Positions 16,469 to 25,823 are shown, counted from the stretch's first letter. The stretch is 60,802 nucleotides of DNA from Kurthia sibirica (GCF_003143975.1 NZ_QFVR01000022.1:1-60802), one strand, 5' to 3'. The notes: a model not told the origin generated them from the sequence alone. A program made the numbers and translations.

Positions 16469-16825
16469 TCCATTATTGCAAAAATGACGCATTTTTTCGT
16501 GAACATAGGTCATAAAATGAATGGGACATCCTTCTTCAATAGAAGAAAAGGAATGTTTGACACCATTTATAAAAAAGATTAATTCTCTAAAATTCATAAT
16601 CTTGTTGCGATGATAAATGGCTTCAATTGCTTTGTAAGGATATTCGATTAAATGTGTATGCGTAAAATGAAAGATGCGATGATTTGTTGCAATTAATAGT
16701 GCATTTTTTTGAAGAGGAGAACGTTTGGAACAATTTGAATAATCTCCACGAACATAATTTTCAATTAGTTCGTTAGGTAGTAACTTCGCGAATATTGTTT
16801 GTTCTGCTTCTTGAATCGACACCAT
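16454..16825 (-). CDS. bacterial PH-domain-like protein, divergent paralogue
   Basis: This 123-residue protein shares the layout of its downstream neighbour: an N-terminal helical part, then ALLIATNHRIFHFTHTHLIEYPYKAIEAIY, aligning with GILCATNERLCFFS...FDYYKLEAV there, and a similar SFSSIEEG / SFIEEGD segment. The two look like an old tandem duplication. AGGAG stands about 8 bases before the ATG. The C-terminal codons double as a terminator arm. Function unknown. Confidence 0.65.
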   Translation of the reverse strand: MVSIQEAEQTIFAKLLPNELIENYVRGDYSNCSKRSPLQKNALLIATNHRIFHFTHTHLIEYPYKAIEAIYHRNKIMNFRELIFFINGVKHSFSSIEEGCPIHFMTYVHEKMRHFCNNGRANT

Positions 16826-16855
16826 TTGATCAACTCCTAAAAAAGTATATTTTAG

Positions 16856-17380
16856 TTATATACCATTAGAAGAAGATATTGAAACGGGTTGAAGGCGAAT
16901 TAAAGTTAGTGCGTGTGCATTGTCACGAAATGGAATCCGATGAAGGGTACTCGCGCCATTAGGTGTACCTAAGTCTTCAACGATTAGGTGAAGTGTATGT
17001 TCGAGCAGTTCGTATCCGACGACAACAACCCAATGATAAGCAAAGTAGGGACGTCGCCAAAACTGTAAAGTGCTATAACGGTCAAATTTTGCGAGAACGG
17101 GGAGATCAAAAGATAAATCACTCAGCATCTCTACAACACCAATCTTAGCGCTATGCCAGGATTCACCTAATGCTTGTTTGGCACGTCGTAACAGCATTGT
17201 GCTACTCAAACCAATTGCTGTACAAAACAGTGATTGGTAGAGTTCATCAATCGGCGGATAGTGCCCATCATAAAATGCCATAATGGAGGCAACAGCAGTT
17301 GGACCACAGGCAGAAGAACGTCTATTTTTTTGTATAGCAGCATCATATTGACAAAGGGCTTGAAAAGGAATTGATGTCAT
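16856..17380 (-). CDS. C39/papain-like cysteine peptidase, cytosolic
   Basis: This 174-residue protein has the C39-type layout: nucleophile in SSACGPTAVASIMAFY (Cys25), histidine in YHWVVVVGYE (His116) and aspartate in VEDLGTP (Asp136). There is no signal peptide or membrane segment, so unlike bacteriocin-processing C39 domains it should act inside the cell. It overlaps the stop of the upstream STAS gene by 4 bases (ATGA), indicating translational coupling. Substrate unknown; a non-proteolytic role such as amide transfer or regulation cannot be ruled out. Confidence 0.75.
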   Translation of the reverse strand: MTSIPFQALCQYDAAIQKNRRSSACGPTAVASIMAFYDGHYPPIDELYQSLFCTAIGLSSTMLLRRAKQALGESWHSAKIGVVEMLSDLSFDLPVLAKFDRYSTLQFWRRPYFAYHWVVVVGYELLEHTLHLIVEDLGTPNGASTLHRIPFRDNAHALTLIRLQPVSISSSNGI

Positions 17381-17853
17381 ACTATATGTTGTGCAATTGT
17401 ATAATTTGTATCTTTTACCAACTGTTCAACTGCAGCGCGATAGGTTGGGTAGGCATCTATTTCAATAGTAAAACCAGCACGTACGAGTTCGAAAACTAAT
17501 TCTGGTGAAAATCCACAGTATAATGTACGAATACCTAATAATTTCAATAGTTCATTTAGATTTTTTAAGGAGGCGGAGAATTCGGATAGTTCAATGAAAC
17601 GATAATCTTTTAAAGTTTGCCCTGTGAAATCGATAATAATAGAACGAACATCACGATTTTTCACGATTTTTGCATAGAGTGTTTCATCGATTAGTTGGAT
17701 GCGTTCTTTGTAGATATGCCCTGTTAGTGGCATAAGTAAAGTATGGGGCATCACAGACTCAATAATAGGAACAGCCATTTCATTTAACACAGTTCTATAG
17801 GTCATTACTTCTTTTTCAAGTTCTTCAATTCTCTTTTCAAGTTCTGCAGACAT
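17377..17853 (-). CDS. STAS-domain protein, RsbR/RsbS-like
   Basis: This 158-residue protein has an N-terminal coiled-coil stretch (about residues 2-25, KRIEELEKEV) followed by a STAS domain from about residue 45. The hallmark strand IIIDFTGQTLKDYR and the helix ASLKNLNELLKLLGIRTLYCGF are visible. STAS domains of this type sit in stressosome proteins and anti-sigma antagonists. The usual phosphorylatable Ser/Thr region reads DFTGQTLKD, leaving Thr residues as candidates. No kinase or phosphatase partner is adjacent; the coupled partner is a C39-like peptidase. Confidence 0.8.
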   Translation of the reverse strand: MSAELEKRIEELEKEVMTYRTVLNEMAVPIIESVMPHTLLMPLTGHIYKERIQLIDETLYAKIVKNRDVRSIIIDFTGQTLKDYRFIELSEFSASLKNLNELLKLLGIRTLYCGFSPELVFELVRAGFTIEIDAYPTYRAAVEQLVKDTNYTIAQHIV

Positions 17854-17950
17854 AAGTCACGCTCCTCTAAATAGTTTCTCTATTCAGTATAATAGAAGAT
17901 CGAATAGTAGAGAAACTTTAAGTGACAGCCATTATTTTTTAGGGCATAGA

Positions 17951-18017
17951 AAAACCCCCAATAAGTAGACGTTTGACACTAGCTAGCTAAAAGATATGCC
18001 TGTCTATTTATTGAGGA
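17951..18017 (-). terminator. terminator of the thioredoxin gene, resembling an IS3-type end
   Basis: CCCCAATAAGTAGAC (17956-17970) pairs with GTCTATTTATTGAGG (18001-18015), with a 30-base loop, and T residues follow on the minus strand. The first arm is almost the same as the IS3-like left end at 60687 (CCCCAATAGGTAGACAG). It may therefore be a captured insertion-sequence end now acting as terminator. Confidence 0.6.
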
Positions 18018-18035
18018 TTCAATCATGTTAGTTTT

Positions 18036-18353
18036 TTAAACCTGTGTTTTTAAGAAATCAGTTACTTGTTCAGGTGATTTTGCATTTGCACTATGTAAAT
18101 GTGCAAGTTTTTCATTGTCTTTAAAAATTAATAGACTTGGAATCCCCATGACATCGTATTTTTCTGCGATTTCAGGTAGTTCATCGCGGTTTAGTTCATA
18201 CCAGTCAAATTGGTTGTACTCTTCAATGATTGGGTCGATGAACATATTCATACGTGTACAATCTGGGCACCAGCCCGCATAGAATTTCACAAGCACTTTT
18301 TCACCTGATGCAATTAGTTCATTAAATTGTTCATTTGTTGTAATAGTTTTCAT
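18036..18353 (-). CDS. thioredoxin-family protein with WCPDC active site
   Basis: This 105-residue single-domain thioredoxin fold has an unusual CPDC active site (Cys29, Cys32, after FYAGW) and the cis-proline motif MGIPSLLIF. It is very like B. subtilis YdbP from memory (RMNMFID, HLHSANAKSPE). CPDC differs from the CGPC of TrxA and suggests a distinct redox potential or partner. It has no signal peptide, so it is cytosolic. GGAGGG precedes the ATG. Confidence 0.9.
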   Translation of the reverse strand: MKTITTNEQFNELIASGEKVLVKFYAGWCPDCTRMNMFIDPIIEEYNQFDWYELNRDELPEIAEKYDVMGIPSLLIFKDNEKLAHLHSANAKSPEQVTDFLKTQV

Positions 18354-18560
18354 TATAAATCCCTCCTAGAATGTTAGTTTACAACCTTTTGACGTAAAGT
18401 CCTAGCAAGTTGTTTCGAATTGTAGGGATAAAAGGAAAAAGTGTTTTAAGTAGCGGAAAAAGAGTTTTATTAGAAAAAACATATTTATTCGTTGCAATCG
18501 GTTTCACGATATTATAAAATAACATTTATAAAGCCATTGGCTATTTTTTTTAATAAAAAA

Positions 18561-18580
18561 ATGAATGATTATTCATTCAA
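18561..18580. promoter_or_regulatory. FadR operator upstream of fadN
   Basis: TGAATGATTATTCATTCA is a perfect fit to the B. subtilis FadR (TetR-family) site TGAATGANTANTCATTCA. It lies 23 bases before the fadN ATG. FadR represses beta-oxidation genes until long-chain acyl-CoA releases it, so fadNAE should be induced by fatty acids. Confidence 0.85.
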
Positions 18581-18602
18581 GGTTGGAAGGGGCGAGTTGT
18601 TC

Positions 18603-20993
18603 ATGGTAAGAAATATTAAGAAAGCAGCAGTTCTTGGTTCGGGTGTCATGGGATCAGGCATTGCAGCACATCTTGCAAACTGTGGAATTGAAACTTATTT
18701 ATTTGATATTGTACCGCCAACAGTAACGGCGGAAGAACAAGCGAAAGGGTTAACGCTTGATCATCCAATGATTCGCAATAAGTTTGCACATACAGCAGTA
18801 CAAAAATTACTGAAGCAAAAACCAGCACCACTAACTACAAAACGCAGTCTTAATCTTATTAAAACAGGGAATTTAGAGGACGATCTTTCAAAACTATCAG
18901 ATGTTGATTGGGTAATTGAGGTCGTAACAGAAAATCTGGAGATTAAACAATCATTATTCGGAAAAATAGACAATGTGCGCAAAGCAGGCACGATTATTAC
19001 ATCAAACACATCTGGCATTAGCATCAATGATATGGCAGAAGGTCGCTCGGAAGATTTCAAAAAACATTTCCTGGGTACGCATTTTTTCAACCCGCCAAGA
19101 TACTTAAAGTTATTAGAAGTAATTCCTTCTAACGATACGGCACCGGAAGTAATCGACTTTATGAAAGCCTTCGGTGAAGATGTGCTCGGCAAAGGGGTGG
19201 TTATTGCTAAAGATACCCCCAACTTTATCGCCAATCGCATTGGTACTTATGGTCTCTTAAAAACGTTGCAAGTGATGCAGGAAAAAGGCTATTCAGTAGG
19301 GGAAGTCGATTCCGTGACGGGTCCATTAATCGGCCGTCCTAAATCAGCGACTTTACGCACATTGGATGTTGTCGGTTTAGACACATTTATCCATGTAGCA
19401 AAAACAGTTTACGATAAAACAGCGGGTGAAGAACAATTGGTTTTTAAAACACCAGATTTCCTAGAAAAAATGGTGATAAATGGCTGGCTAGGAGCTAAAT
19501 CAGGTCAGGGATTCTTCGTTAAAAAGGGCCGTGAAATTTTAGAGCTAAACCTGCAATCATTTGAATATGAAGCGGCCAAAAAATTACAAAGTGCTGCAAT
19601 TGAAATGGCGAAACAACAAAAAGGTCTTGGCAATCGGGTCAAAGCTTTAGTCTATGCACAAGATCGTGTGGGGGAATTGTTGTGGAATGTCCTTCTGCCT
19701 ACACTAGTATACTCAGCTGAACTGCACGGTGAGATTGCGGATGATATCGTATCGATGGATGAAGCAATGCGTTGGGGTTTTGGTTGGGCACAAGGGCCAT
19801 TTGAGGTGTGGGATGCCATTGGTGTTGAAAAATCACTGGCTAAATTAGCTGCTGACGGACAAGCTATTCCAGCATTTGCTCAAGGTTTGTTAGATAAAGG
19901 GTTTAGTCATTTTTATAAAGAAGTAGATGGTGTACCTAGCTATTATAATGGTGAAGATTATAGCCCAATCGTGAAAAATGATAAGGAAATTGATTTGAAG
20001 CGTTACAAAAAAGAACATGGCGTATTAAAAGCCAATTCAGGTGCAAGTGTCATTGACTTTGGAGATGGTGTTCTGCTACTAGAATTCCATTCAAAATCAA
20101 ATTCTTTAGGTCTTGATAGTATGCAAATGTTATCGGATGCGATGGACTTATTAGATCAGTCAGATGACTACAAAGGTTTGGTCATAGGGAACCAAGGTAA
20201 AAACTTCTCAGTTGGTGCTAATTTAGGCATGATCTTAATGGAAGCACAAGACGATAATATCTTTGAATTAGACTATATTATTCAAAAATTCCAACAGGGG
20301 ACATTACGCATAAAATATAGTGATAAACCAGTTGTGGCAGCGCCTTTTGGCATGACATTAGGTGGTGGAGCAGAGGTGTGTTTACCAGCTGCACATATTC
20401 AAGCAACGACAGAAACATATATGGGCTTAGTAGAAGCAGGCGTTGGATTACTACCTGGTGGTGGTGGAAACAAAGAGCTATATATGAAACATATTAAAGG
20501 ATTACCTGTAGGTGTTGAAATTGATTTAATCAATGTTGTAACAAAGGTTTTTGAAAAAATTGCAACGGCGAGTACATCAACTTCGGGTGAAGAAGCACGC
20601 GACGCAAACTTCCTCAACTTTACGGATGGTGTTAGCGTTAACGCGGATCATCAGTTATACGATGCAAAACAAGCGGTTTTAGGCTTAGTGAAGGCGGGCT
20701 ATAAAGCACCGATTCGCGCAAAAGTCCCTGTTGCAGGAGAGCCAGGATATGCAGCGATGTTACTTGGCGCAGACGGCTTATTAAAATCAGGCTTTGCTTC
20801 ACCATATGATGTAGAAATTGCGAAGAAGATTGCAACGGTATTATCAGGTGGGAAAATCCCTTATGGCACATTAGTTGATGAGCAATATTTATTGGACTTA
20901 GAACGTAAAGCATTTTTAGAGTTAGTGGCACATCCAAATACGCAAGCACGTATGCAACATATGCTTGTAAAAGGAAAACCATTACGTAACTAA
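18603..20993 (+). CDS. fadN: 3-hydroxyacyl-CoA dehydrogenase / enoyl-CoA hydratase
   Basis: This bifunctional beta-oxidation enzyme has 796 residues, close to B. subtilis FadN. The N-terminal NAD-binding part starts AVLGSGVMGSGIAAHLAN. The dehydrogenase motif GTHFFNPPRYLKLLEVI and the C-terminal dehydrogenase domain follow. The last third is a crotonase domain with both catalytic glutamates (LGGGAEVCL and MGLVEAGVGLLPGGGG). It converts trans-2-enoyl-CoA to 3-ketoacyl-CoA. The ATG at 18603 lies 13 bases after GAAGGGG; a TTG at 18597 is an alternative. First gene of the FadR-controlled fadNAE operon. Confidence 0.95.
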   Translation: MVRNIKKAAVLGSGVMGSGIAAHLANCGIETYLFDIVPPTVTAEEQAKGLTLDHPMIRNKFAHTAVQKLLKQKPAPLTTKRSLNLIKTGNLEDDLSKLSDVDWVIEVVTENLEIKQSLFGKIDNVRKAGTIITSNTSGISINDMAEGRSEDFKKHFLGTHFFNPPRYLKLLEVIPSNDTAPEVIDFMKAFGEDVLGKGVVIAKDTPNFIANRIGTYGLLKTLQVMQEKGYSVGEVDSVTGPLIGRPKSATLRTLDVVGLDTFIHVAKTVYDKTAGEEQLVFKTPDFLEKMVINGWLGAKSGQGFFVKKGREILELNLQSFEYEAAKKLQSAAIEMAKQQKGLGNRVKALVYAQDRVGELLWNVLLPTLVYSAELHGEIADDIVSMDEAMRWGFGWAQGPFEVWDAIGVEKSLAKLAADGQAIPAFAQGLLDKGFSHFYKEVDGVPSYYNGEDYSPIVKNDKEIDLKRYKKEHGVLKANSGASVIDFGDGVLLLEFHSKSNSLGLDSMQMLSDAMDLLDQSDDYKGLVIGNQGKNFSVGANLGMILMEAQDDNIFELDYIIQKFQQGTLRIKYSDKPVVAAPFGMTLGGGAEVCLPAAHIQATTETYMGLVEAGVGLLPGGGGNKELYMKHIKGLPVGVEIDLINVVTKVFEKIATASTSTSGEEARDANFLNFTDGVSVNADHQLYDAKQAVLGLVKAGYKAPIRAKVPVAGEPGYAAMLLGADGLLKSGFASPYDVEIAKKIATVLSGGKIPYGTLVDEQYLLDLERKAFLELVAHPNTQARMQHMLVKGKPLRN

Positions 20994-21016
20994 TTGATAA
21001 AATGGGGGGAATCAAC

Positions 21017-22189
21017 ATGCGTGAAGCAGTAATTGTCGCTGGTGCTAGAACACCAGTCGGAAAAGCCACTCGAGGTTCACTAAAAAATGTTCGTCCAGAT
21101 GATCTCGGTGCATTAGTCGTAAAAGAAGTATTAAAACGCTCTAATTATACAGGTGAAGTGGAAGATCTTATTATAGGTTGTGCGATGCCAGAAGCAGAGC
21201 AAGGTCTGAACGTGGCAAGAAATATTGGCGCATTAGCTGGTTTACCAGATACGGTATCCGCTGTGACAATCAATCGATTCTGTTCGTCAGGTCTTCAAAC
21301 AATTGCCTATGCAGCTGAACGTATTATGTTGGGACATGCAACAGCCATTATTGCAGGAGGCGTGGAATCGATGAGTATGATTCCAATGACGGGAAATACA
21401 ATTCGTCCAAATGCCAAATTAGCTGAAGAAGCACCAGAGTATTATATCGGTATGGGACATACTGCAGAAGCAGTAGCCAATAAATACAAGATTAGTCGTC
21501 AAGAACAAGATGCCTTTGCGACACGCTCACATATCAATGCAGAAAGAGCGATTCGTGAAGGACGTTTTGATGATCAAATTGTGCCGGTTGATGTCGTGGA
21601 ACGTTCGGTTACTAGTAACAATGAATTAGTAGAAAAAGCATTCACTTTTAAAATGGATGAAGGTGTGCGTGTAGGGACATCTCCTGAAACATTAAGTAAG
21701 TTACGCCCAGCATTTAATGTTAAAGGAAGCGTGACAGCAGGTAATGCTTCTCAAACATCCGATGGTGCAGGAGCGGTACTCGTAATGGATCGCGAAGAAG
21801 CGGAAGCGCAAGGTTTGAAACCGATGGCTAAATTCCTCGGTTTTGCTACGGGGGGCGTACCACCGGAAATTATGGGCATTGGTCCGGTTGTGGCTGTGCC
21901 AAAAGCGTTGAAAATTGCGGGTTTATCAGTTGAGGATATTGATCTTTGGGAGATTAATGAAGCTTTTGCCTCACAATCAGTACAGGTTGTAAAAGAGCTA
22001 GGTATCGATTTAGAGAAGGTCAATGTCAATGGTGGTGCAATTGCACTTGGACATCCATTGGGTGCAACAGGAACAATTTTAACAATTCGCTTACTACATG
22101 AATTGAAGCGTCAAAATAAAAAATATGGTGTTGTAACAATGTGTATCGGTGGTGGTATGGGTGCTGCTGGCGTTTTCGAAATGCTTTAA
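21017..22189 (+). CDS. fadA: acetyl-CoA C-acyltransferase (3-ketoacyl-CoA thiolase)
   Basis: This 390-residue thiolase has the acyl-accepting cysteine in NRFCSSGLQT (Cys89), histidine in GGAIALGHPLGATG and the second cysteine in MCIGGGMGAAG. It cleaves 3-ketoacyl-CoA to acetyl-CoA and a shortened acyl-CoA. An ATG at 21002 is in frame, but GGGGGA before the ATG at 21017 fixes the start. It lies 23 bases after fadN. Confidence 0.95.
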   Translation: MREAVIVAGARTPVGKATRGSLKNVRPDDLGALVVKEVLKRSNYTGEVEDLIIGCAMPEAEQGLNVARNIGALAGLPDTVSAVTINRFCSSGLQTIAYAAERIMLGHATAIIAGGVESMSMIPMTGNTIRPNAKLAEEAPEYYIGMGHTAEAVANKYKISRQEQDAFATRSHINAERAIREGRFDDQIVPVDVVERSVTSNNELVEKAFTFKMDEGVRVGTSPETLSKLRPAFNVKGSVTAGNASQTSDGAGAVLVMDREEAEAQGLKPMAKFLGFATGGVPPEIMGIGPVVAVPKALKIAGLSVEDIDLWEINEAFASQSVQVVKELGIDLEKVNVNGGAIALGHPLGATGTILTIRLLHELKRQNKKYGVVTMCIGGGMGAAGVFEML

Positions 22190-22222
22190 AAATAGTTGAA
22201 CATATATTGAGGAGGAAATAAA

Positions 22223-24010
22223 ATGACAGAAAACACAATGGGACAAACGATTAAAGGTGGCAGCTTTTTAACGGAAGATATCGATGCAAGCCGCGTATTC
22301 ACGCCAGAGGATTTTTCAGATGAGCAGTTAATGATCGCAAAAACGACCGAAGACTATGTTCAAAATGAAGTATTGCCATTAGTGCCAAGTCTTGAAAATC
22401 ATGAATTTGAAAACTCCGTAACGCTATTGAAAAAAGCAGGGGAATTAGGTTTATTAGCAGCCGATGTGCCAGAAGATTATGAAGGTCTTGGCCTCGATAA
22501 AATTTCTTCTGCATTAATTACAGAAAAAATGGCACCAGCGGGTGGTTTCTCTATTACACATGGTGCACATGTAGGAATCGGATCATTACCAATCGTATTA
22601 TTTGGTAACCACGAGCAAAAGGCACAGTATTTGCCGAAGTTAGCATCAGGCGAACTATTAGCTGCGTATGCACTAACAGAACCAGGTTCAGGATCGGATG
22701 CACTGGGAGCTAAAACGGTTGCGAAATTAAATGAAGCAGGTACACACTATGTATTAAATGGTGAAAAACAATGGATTACAAACTCAGCATTCGCAGACGT
22801 ATTTGTAGTTTATGCGAAAATCAATGGTGATCAATTCTCTGCTTTCATTGTAGAACGTGAGTATCCTGGTGTATCTACAGGTCCAGAAGAGAAAAAAATG
22901 GGTATCAAATCATCATCCACTCGTACATTGATTTTAGAAGATGCACAAGTACCGGTAGAAAATCTATTAGGTGAAGCAGGTCGTGGACATATCATCGCGT
23001 TCAATATTTTAAATATTGGCCGTTATAAATTGGGGGTTGGCTCAATTGGTGCTTCAAAACGTGCAATGGAGCTAACTATTCCATACACAAATCTCCGCAA
23101 ACAATTTAAAACACCAATTTCTTCATTCAATTTAACAAAGGAAAAATTAGCGACCATGGCGGCACATCTTTACGCATCTGAATCACTCATCTATCGTACA
23201 GTTGGTTATTTCGAAGATAGCATGAGTCGTCTATCAGATGAGGAAGCAAAAGATGGTAAAATTGTAGCAGCTGTAATTGCTGACTATGCAATTGAATGCT
23301 CAATCAACAAAGTATTTGGTTCAGAAACATTAGATTATATTGCTGATGAAGCAGTACAATTACATGGTGGTTACGGTTATATGGCTGAATATGAAGTGGA
23401 GCGCATTTATCGTGATTCACGTATTAATCGTATTTTCGAAGGTACAAATGAAATTAATCGTTTGATCGTACCAGGGACATTTATGAAGAAAGCGATGAAA
23501 GGTGAATTACCACTATTGCAACAAGCACAGGCATTGCAAGGTGAATTATTAGCTATGATGCCTGCAGAAATCGGCACTGAGCCATTAGCACAAGAGAAGC
23601 ATCTTGTGAAAATGGCGAAGAAAATTGCATTGCTTGTAGCTGGAACAGCAGCGATGAAATTCGGCGAAAAGCTGGAGCAAGAGCAAGAGGTACTAGTGAA
23701 TATTGCTAATATTGCCAATCAATTATTCGCTATGGAATCGGCTGTTTTACGTGCTGAAAAAGCAATCCAACGTGATGGGGTAGACAAAGCATCACAAAAA
23801 ATTCTCTACAGCGAAATTTTTGTCCAAGATGCATTTGTGGAAATCGAAAGAGAAGCGAAAGATACGCTATTAGCAGCAGCAGAAGGCGATAATCTCCGTA
23901 TATTATTATCTGGTGTCCGCAAATTAGCACGTAATACGCCGTACAATTTAATTGCTAAAAAACGTGAAGCTTCTGTTAAATTAATCGAAGCAGAAAAATA
24001 CGTCGTTTGA
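22223..24010 (+). CDS. fadE: acyl-CoA dehydrogenase
   Basis: This flavoprotein has 595 residues, the length of B. subtilis FadE. Its substrate/FAD-binding segments are ALTEPGSGSDALG and QWITNSAFADVFVV, and the C-terminal GYGYMAEYEVERIYRDSRINRIFEGTNEI contains the usual catalytic-base region. An extra C-terminal domain of about 170 residues follows, as in long FadE forms. It introduces the double bond in the first step of beta-oxidation. GAGGAGG precedes the ATG and a terminator closes the operon. Confidence 0.95.
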   Translation: MTENTMGQTIKGGSFLTEDIDASRVFTPEDFSDEQLMIAKTTEDYVQNEVLPLVPSLENHEFENSVTLLKKAGELGLLAADVPEDYEGLGLDKISSALITEKMAPAGGFSITHGAHVGIGSLPIVLFGNHEQKAQYLPKLASGELLAAYALTEPGSGSDALGAKTVAKLNEAGTHYVLNGEKQWITNSAFADVFVVYAKINGDQFSAFIVEREYPGVSTGPEEKKMGIKSSSTRTLILEDAQVPVENLLGEAGRGHIIAFNILNIGRYKLGVGSIGASKRAMELTIPYTNLRKQFKTPISSFNLTKEKLATMAAHLYASESLIYRTVGYFEDSMSRLSDEEAKDGKIVAAVIADYAIECSINKVFGSETLDYIADEAVQLHGGYGYMAEYEVERIYRDSRINRIFEGTNEINRLIVPGTFMKKAMKGELPLLQQAQALQGELLAMMPAEIGTEPLAQEKHLVKMAKKIALLVAGTAAMKFGEKLEQEQEVLVNIANIANQLFAMESAVLRAEKAIQRDGVDKASQKILYSEIFVQDAFVEIEREAKDTLLAAAEGDNLRILLSGVRKLARNTPYNLIAKKREASVKLIEAEKYVV

Positions 24011-24032
24011 TCAACTGATGATGAGTCATCTG

Positions 24033-24058
24033 AGCTGTCCAAGTGGGCAGCTTTTTTT
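24033..24058 (+). terminator. terminator of the fadNAE operon
   Basis: The arms AGCTGTCC and GGGCAGCT (one wobble pair) are followed by TTTTTTT. Confidence 0.85.
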
Positions 24059-24790
24059 GTTCTCTACTATATTTATTGTAGTTTTCAAACACTACCACCT
24101 TTGTTCGACGCTTTTCGCGAACTTGTGGTAGTTAATGCAAAAAAGCACAATGCCACCAATACGGCTGCCTAAAAACGGGCAGTTAGAGAGTTTAAATAGC
24201 TTTTTAGAAGGTATTCATCATAAAACAAAGATTTTAAACCGCCATGTATTTGGATGTAGACGTGTGATGTGGAAAATCCAAATCACGCCACCCCAATAGT
24301 TGACGTAGAATTTTTTTAGTTAAAAATAATACACAATAAAATGTATAAAACATGAAGAAATGTTTTATACATTTTATTTGACTCACTTGCTCGTTTTTAA
24401 TTTATATCTACTTTTTATGATAATATTTTGCTTTGTTTATTTTTAAAAGTCTTTAGAGTAGCGAAGTAGTTGGGGGTTCAACAATATAAAATGATGCAAT
24501 AAAAAGGCAACAAGTAAATTTACGTAATTCAAAGTAAAATTGTACTACCTATTTTTACTAATATGATGCTAAAGTTGCGATATAAGCACTATCAAGATGG
24601 TGGAAAATAAATAGAGTGTATTTTTACTGAAATAATAAAAAATGCATGTTTATTCGTTAATAGGTATATTATACTCTGTTTATTTATTCGGACGATTAAG
24701 ACCTAAGTAGAAAGTGCTGTAATACTACTTTTATAATCCGATATAAAATGTATAATAGTCCAATATGCATGACCAAAGGGAGAATAAACA
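24059..24790. other. gene-poor interval with transposase scrap and hairpins
   Basis: Three items are visible besides the transposase remnant. ACTACCAC (24091-24098) pairs with GTGGTAGT (24125-24132), with an inner GTTCG/CGAAC pair. CCCCAATAGTTGACG at 24291-24305 resembles the IS3-type end found at 60687. A perfect 19-bp AT-rich inverted repeat spans 24335-24378 with a 6-base loop. The rest is AT-rich and holds no gene I can support. Confidence 0.5.
24162..24299 (+). pseudogene. C-terminal remnant of an ISL3-like transposase
   Basis: The frame encodes LPKNGQLESLNSFLEGI, then HHKTKILNRHVFGCRR, ending at TAG. The spacing of N, K-x-K, R and FG-x-R resembles the ISL3 transposase C-terminus (N..I..K.K..KR..FGYR). 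There is no start and the upstream part is missing, so it is a relic. The assignment is by pattern only. Confidence 0.35.
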
Positions 24791-25714
24791 ATGATTCAAC
24801 AAATAACTTCAGTTGGCAATGAGTCAACTTCACATGACAATATAAATAATGCGATCGATGAGCATTTAGCGGTAATACGTTTTGATTTAGAACGTACGAT
24901 TGTTTATGCTAGTGAACAATTCGCTCAAACGGTGGGTTTTACAGTACATGATTTAATCGGACGTAAGCACGAAGAGTTATGTTTTGATGAATTTTCACAA
25001 AGCAGAAGTTATGCATCTTTTTGGCGTAACCTTAAGAATGGTAAAAGTTATCAAGATAAAATTGAGCGCCGTCATAGAGATGGTAGTAGTGTGTGGTTAG
25101 AAGCAACCTATTTACCCATAAAAAATAATCGCAATCGGGTTACGGGTGTTATGAAAATTGCTTTTGATATAACGCAACGTAATAATGAGGTGGTCGATCT
25201 TGCTGCTGCATTGAGAACAATGTCATCAGATTTGACTGTATTGTCTAATGAAGGCAAAAAACATGCTAGCCTATTAAGTAATAATTTTAATACCGTTATA
25301 TCGATTTCAACAGATAATCAACAGTCGGTAAAACAGCTTATTGCTAAAACTGTTGAAATCCAAGAAATTGTTCAAACGATTTCTTGGATTTCAAAGCAGA
25401 CCAATTTACTTGCTTTAAATGCAGGAATCGAGGCAGCAAGAGCTGGTGAGTCTGGTCGAGGTTTTAACGTAGTAGCGCAGGAAGTTCGTAAATTATCATC
25501 GCATGTAGATCATTCTATCACGGATATTCGTGCGATGATTACAGATCTTACCAAACAAATAGCGGGCATAGAAACAGGTGGCGATGCTATTTCTAAAACA
25601 ATCGATGATAATAAAGAGTATATTGATCGCGTACTAGCGGATTATAATTCAATGGATGAACGTGCGAGCCAGCTCAATGACAAGACAGATCATTTTCAAG
25701 CGATTTTAAAATGA
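24791..25714 (+). CDS. soluble PAS-domain methyl-accepting chemotaxis-like protein
   Basis: This 307-residue cytosolic protein has a PAS domain at about residues 22-130 ([43 protein letters not shown]). A short MCP signalling domain follows, with the hairpin tip [20 protein letters not shown] then [15 protein letters not shown]. There is no transmembrane segment. The tip is the CheA/CheW-contacting region, so it should feed chemotaxis; a PAS domain suggests an internal cue such as redox or oxygen. The coiled-coil is much shorter than in usual receptors. It stands alone. Confidence 0.9.
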   Translation: MIQQITSVGNESTSHDNINNAIDEHLAVIRFDLERTIVYASEQFAQTVGFTVHDLIGRKHEELCFDEFSQSRSYASFWRNLKNGKSYQDKIERRHRDGSSVWLEATYLPIKNNRNRVTGVMKIAFDITQRNNEVVDLAAALRTMSSDLTVLSNEGKKHASLLSNNFNTVISISTDNQQSVKQLIAKTVEIQEIVQTISWISKQTNLLALNAGIEAARAGESGRGFNVVAQEVRKLSSHVDHSITDIRAMITDLTKQIAGIETGGDAISKTIDDNKEYIDRVLADYNSMDERASQLNDKTDHFQAILK

Positions 25715-25823
25715 CTGTCGTCATGCAAACGGTGATTGTATTATGACAATCAACCTCAAGCTTGCAAGAAAGCTATTAATTCTTTTACAATAAGCTTAAA
25801 ATGATAGATTGGAGCGACTAAAT

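Noticed and set aside
24335-24378. 19-bp inverted repeat as CRISPR or attachment site
   Set aside because: Only a single palindrome with a 6-base loop, with no repeated spacing and no integrase or cas gene nearby.
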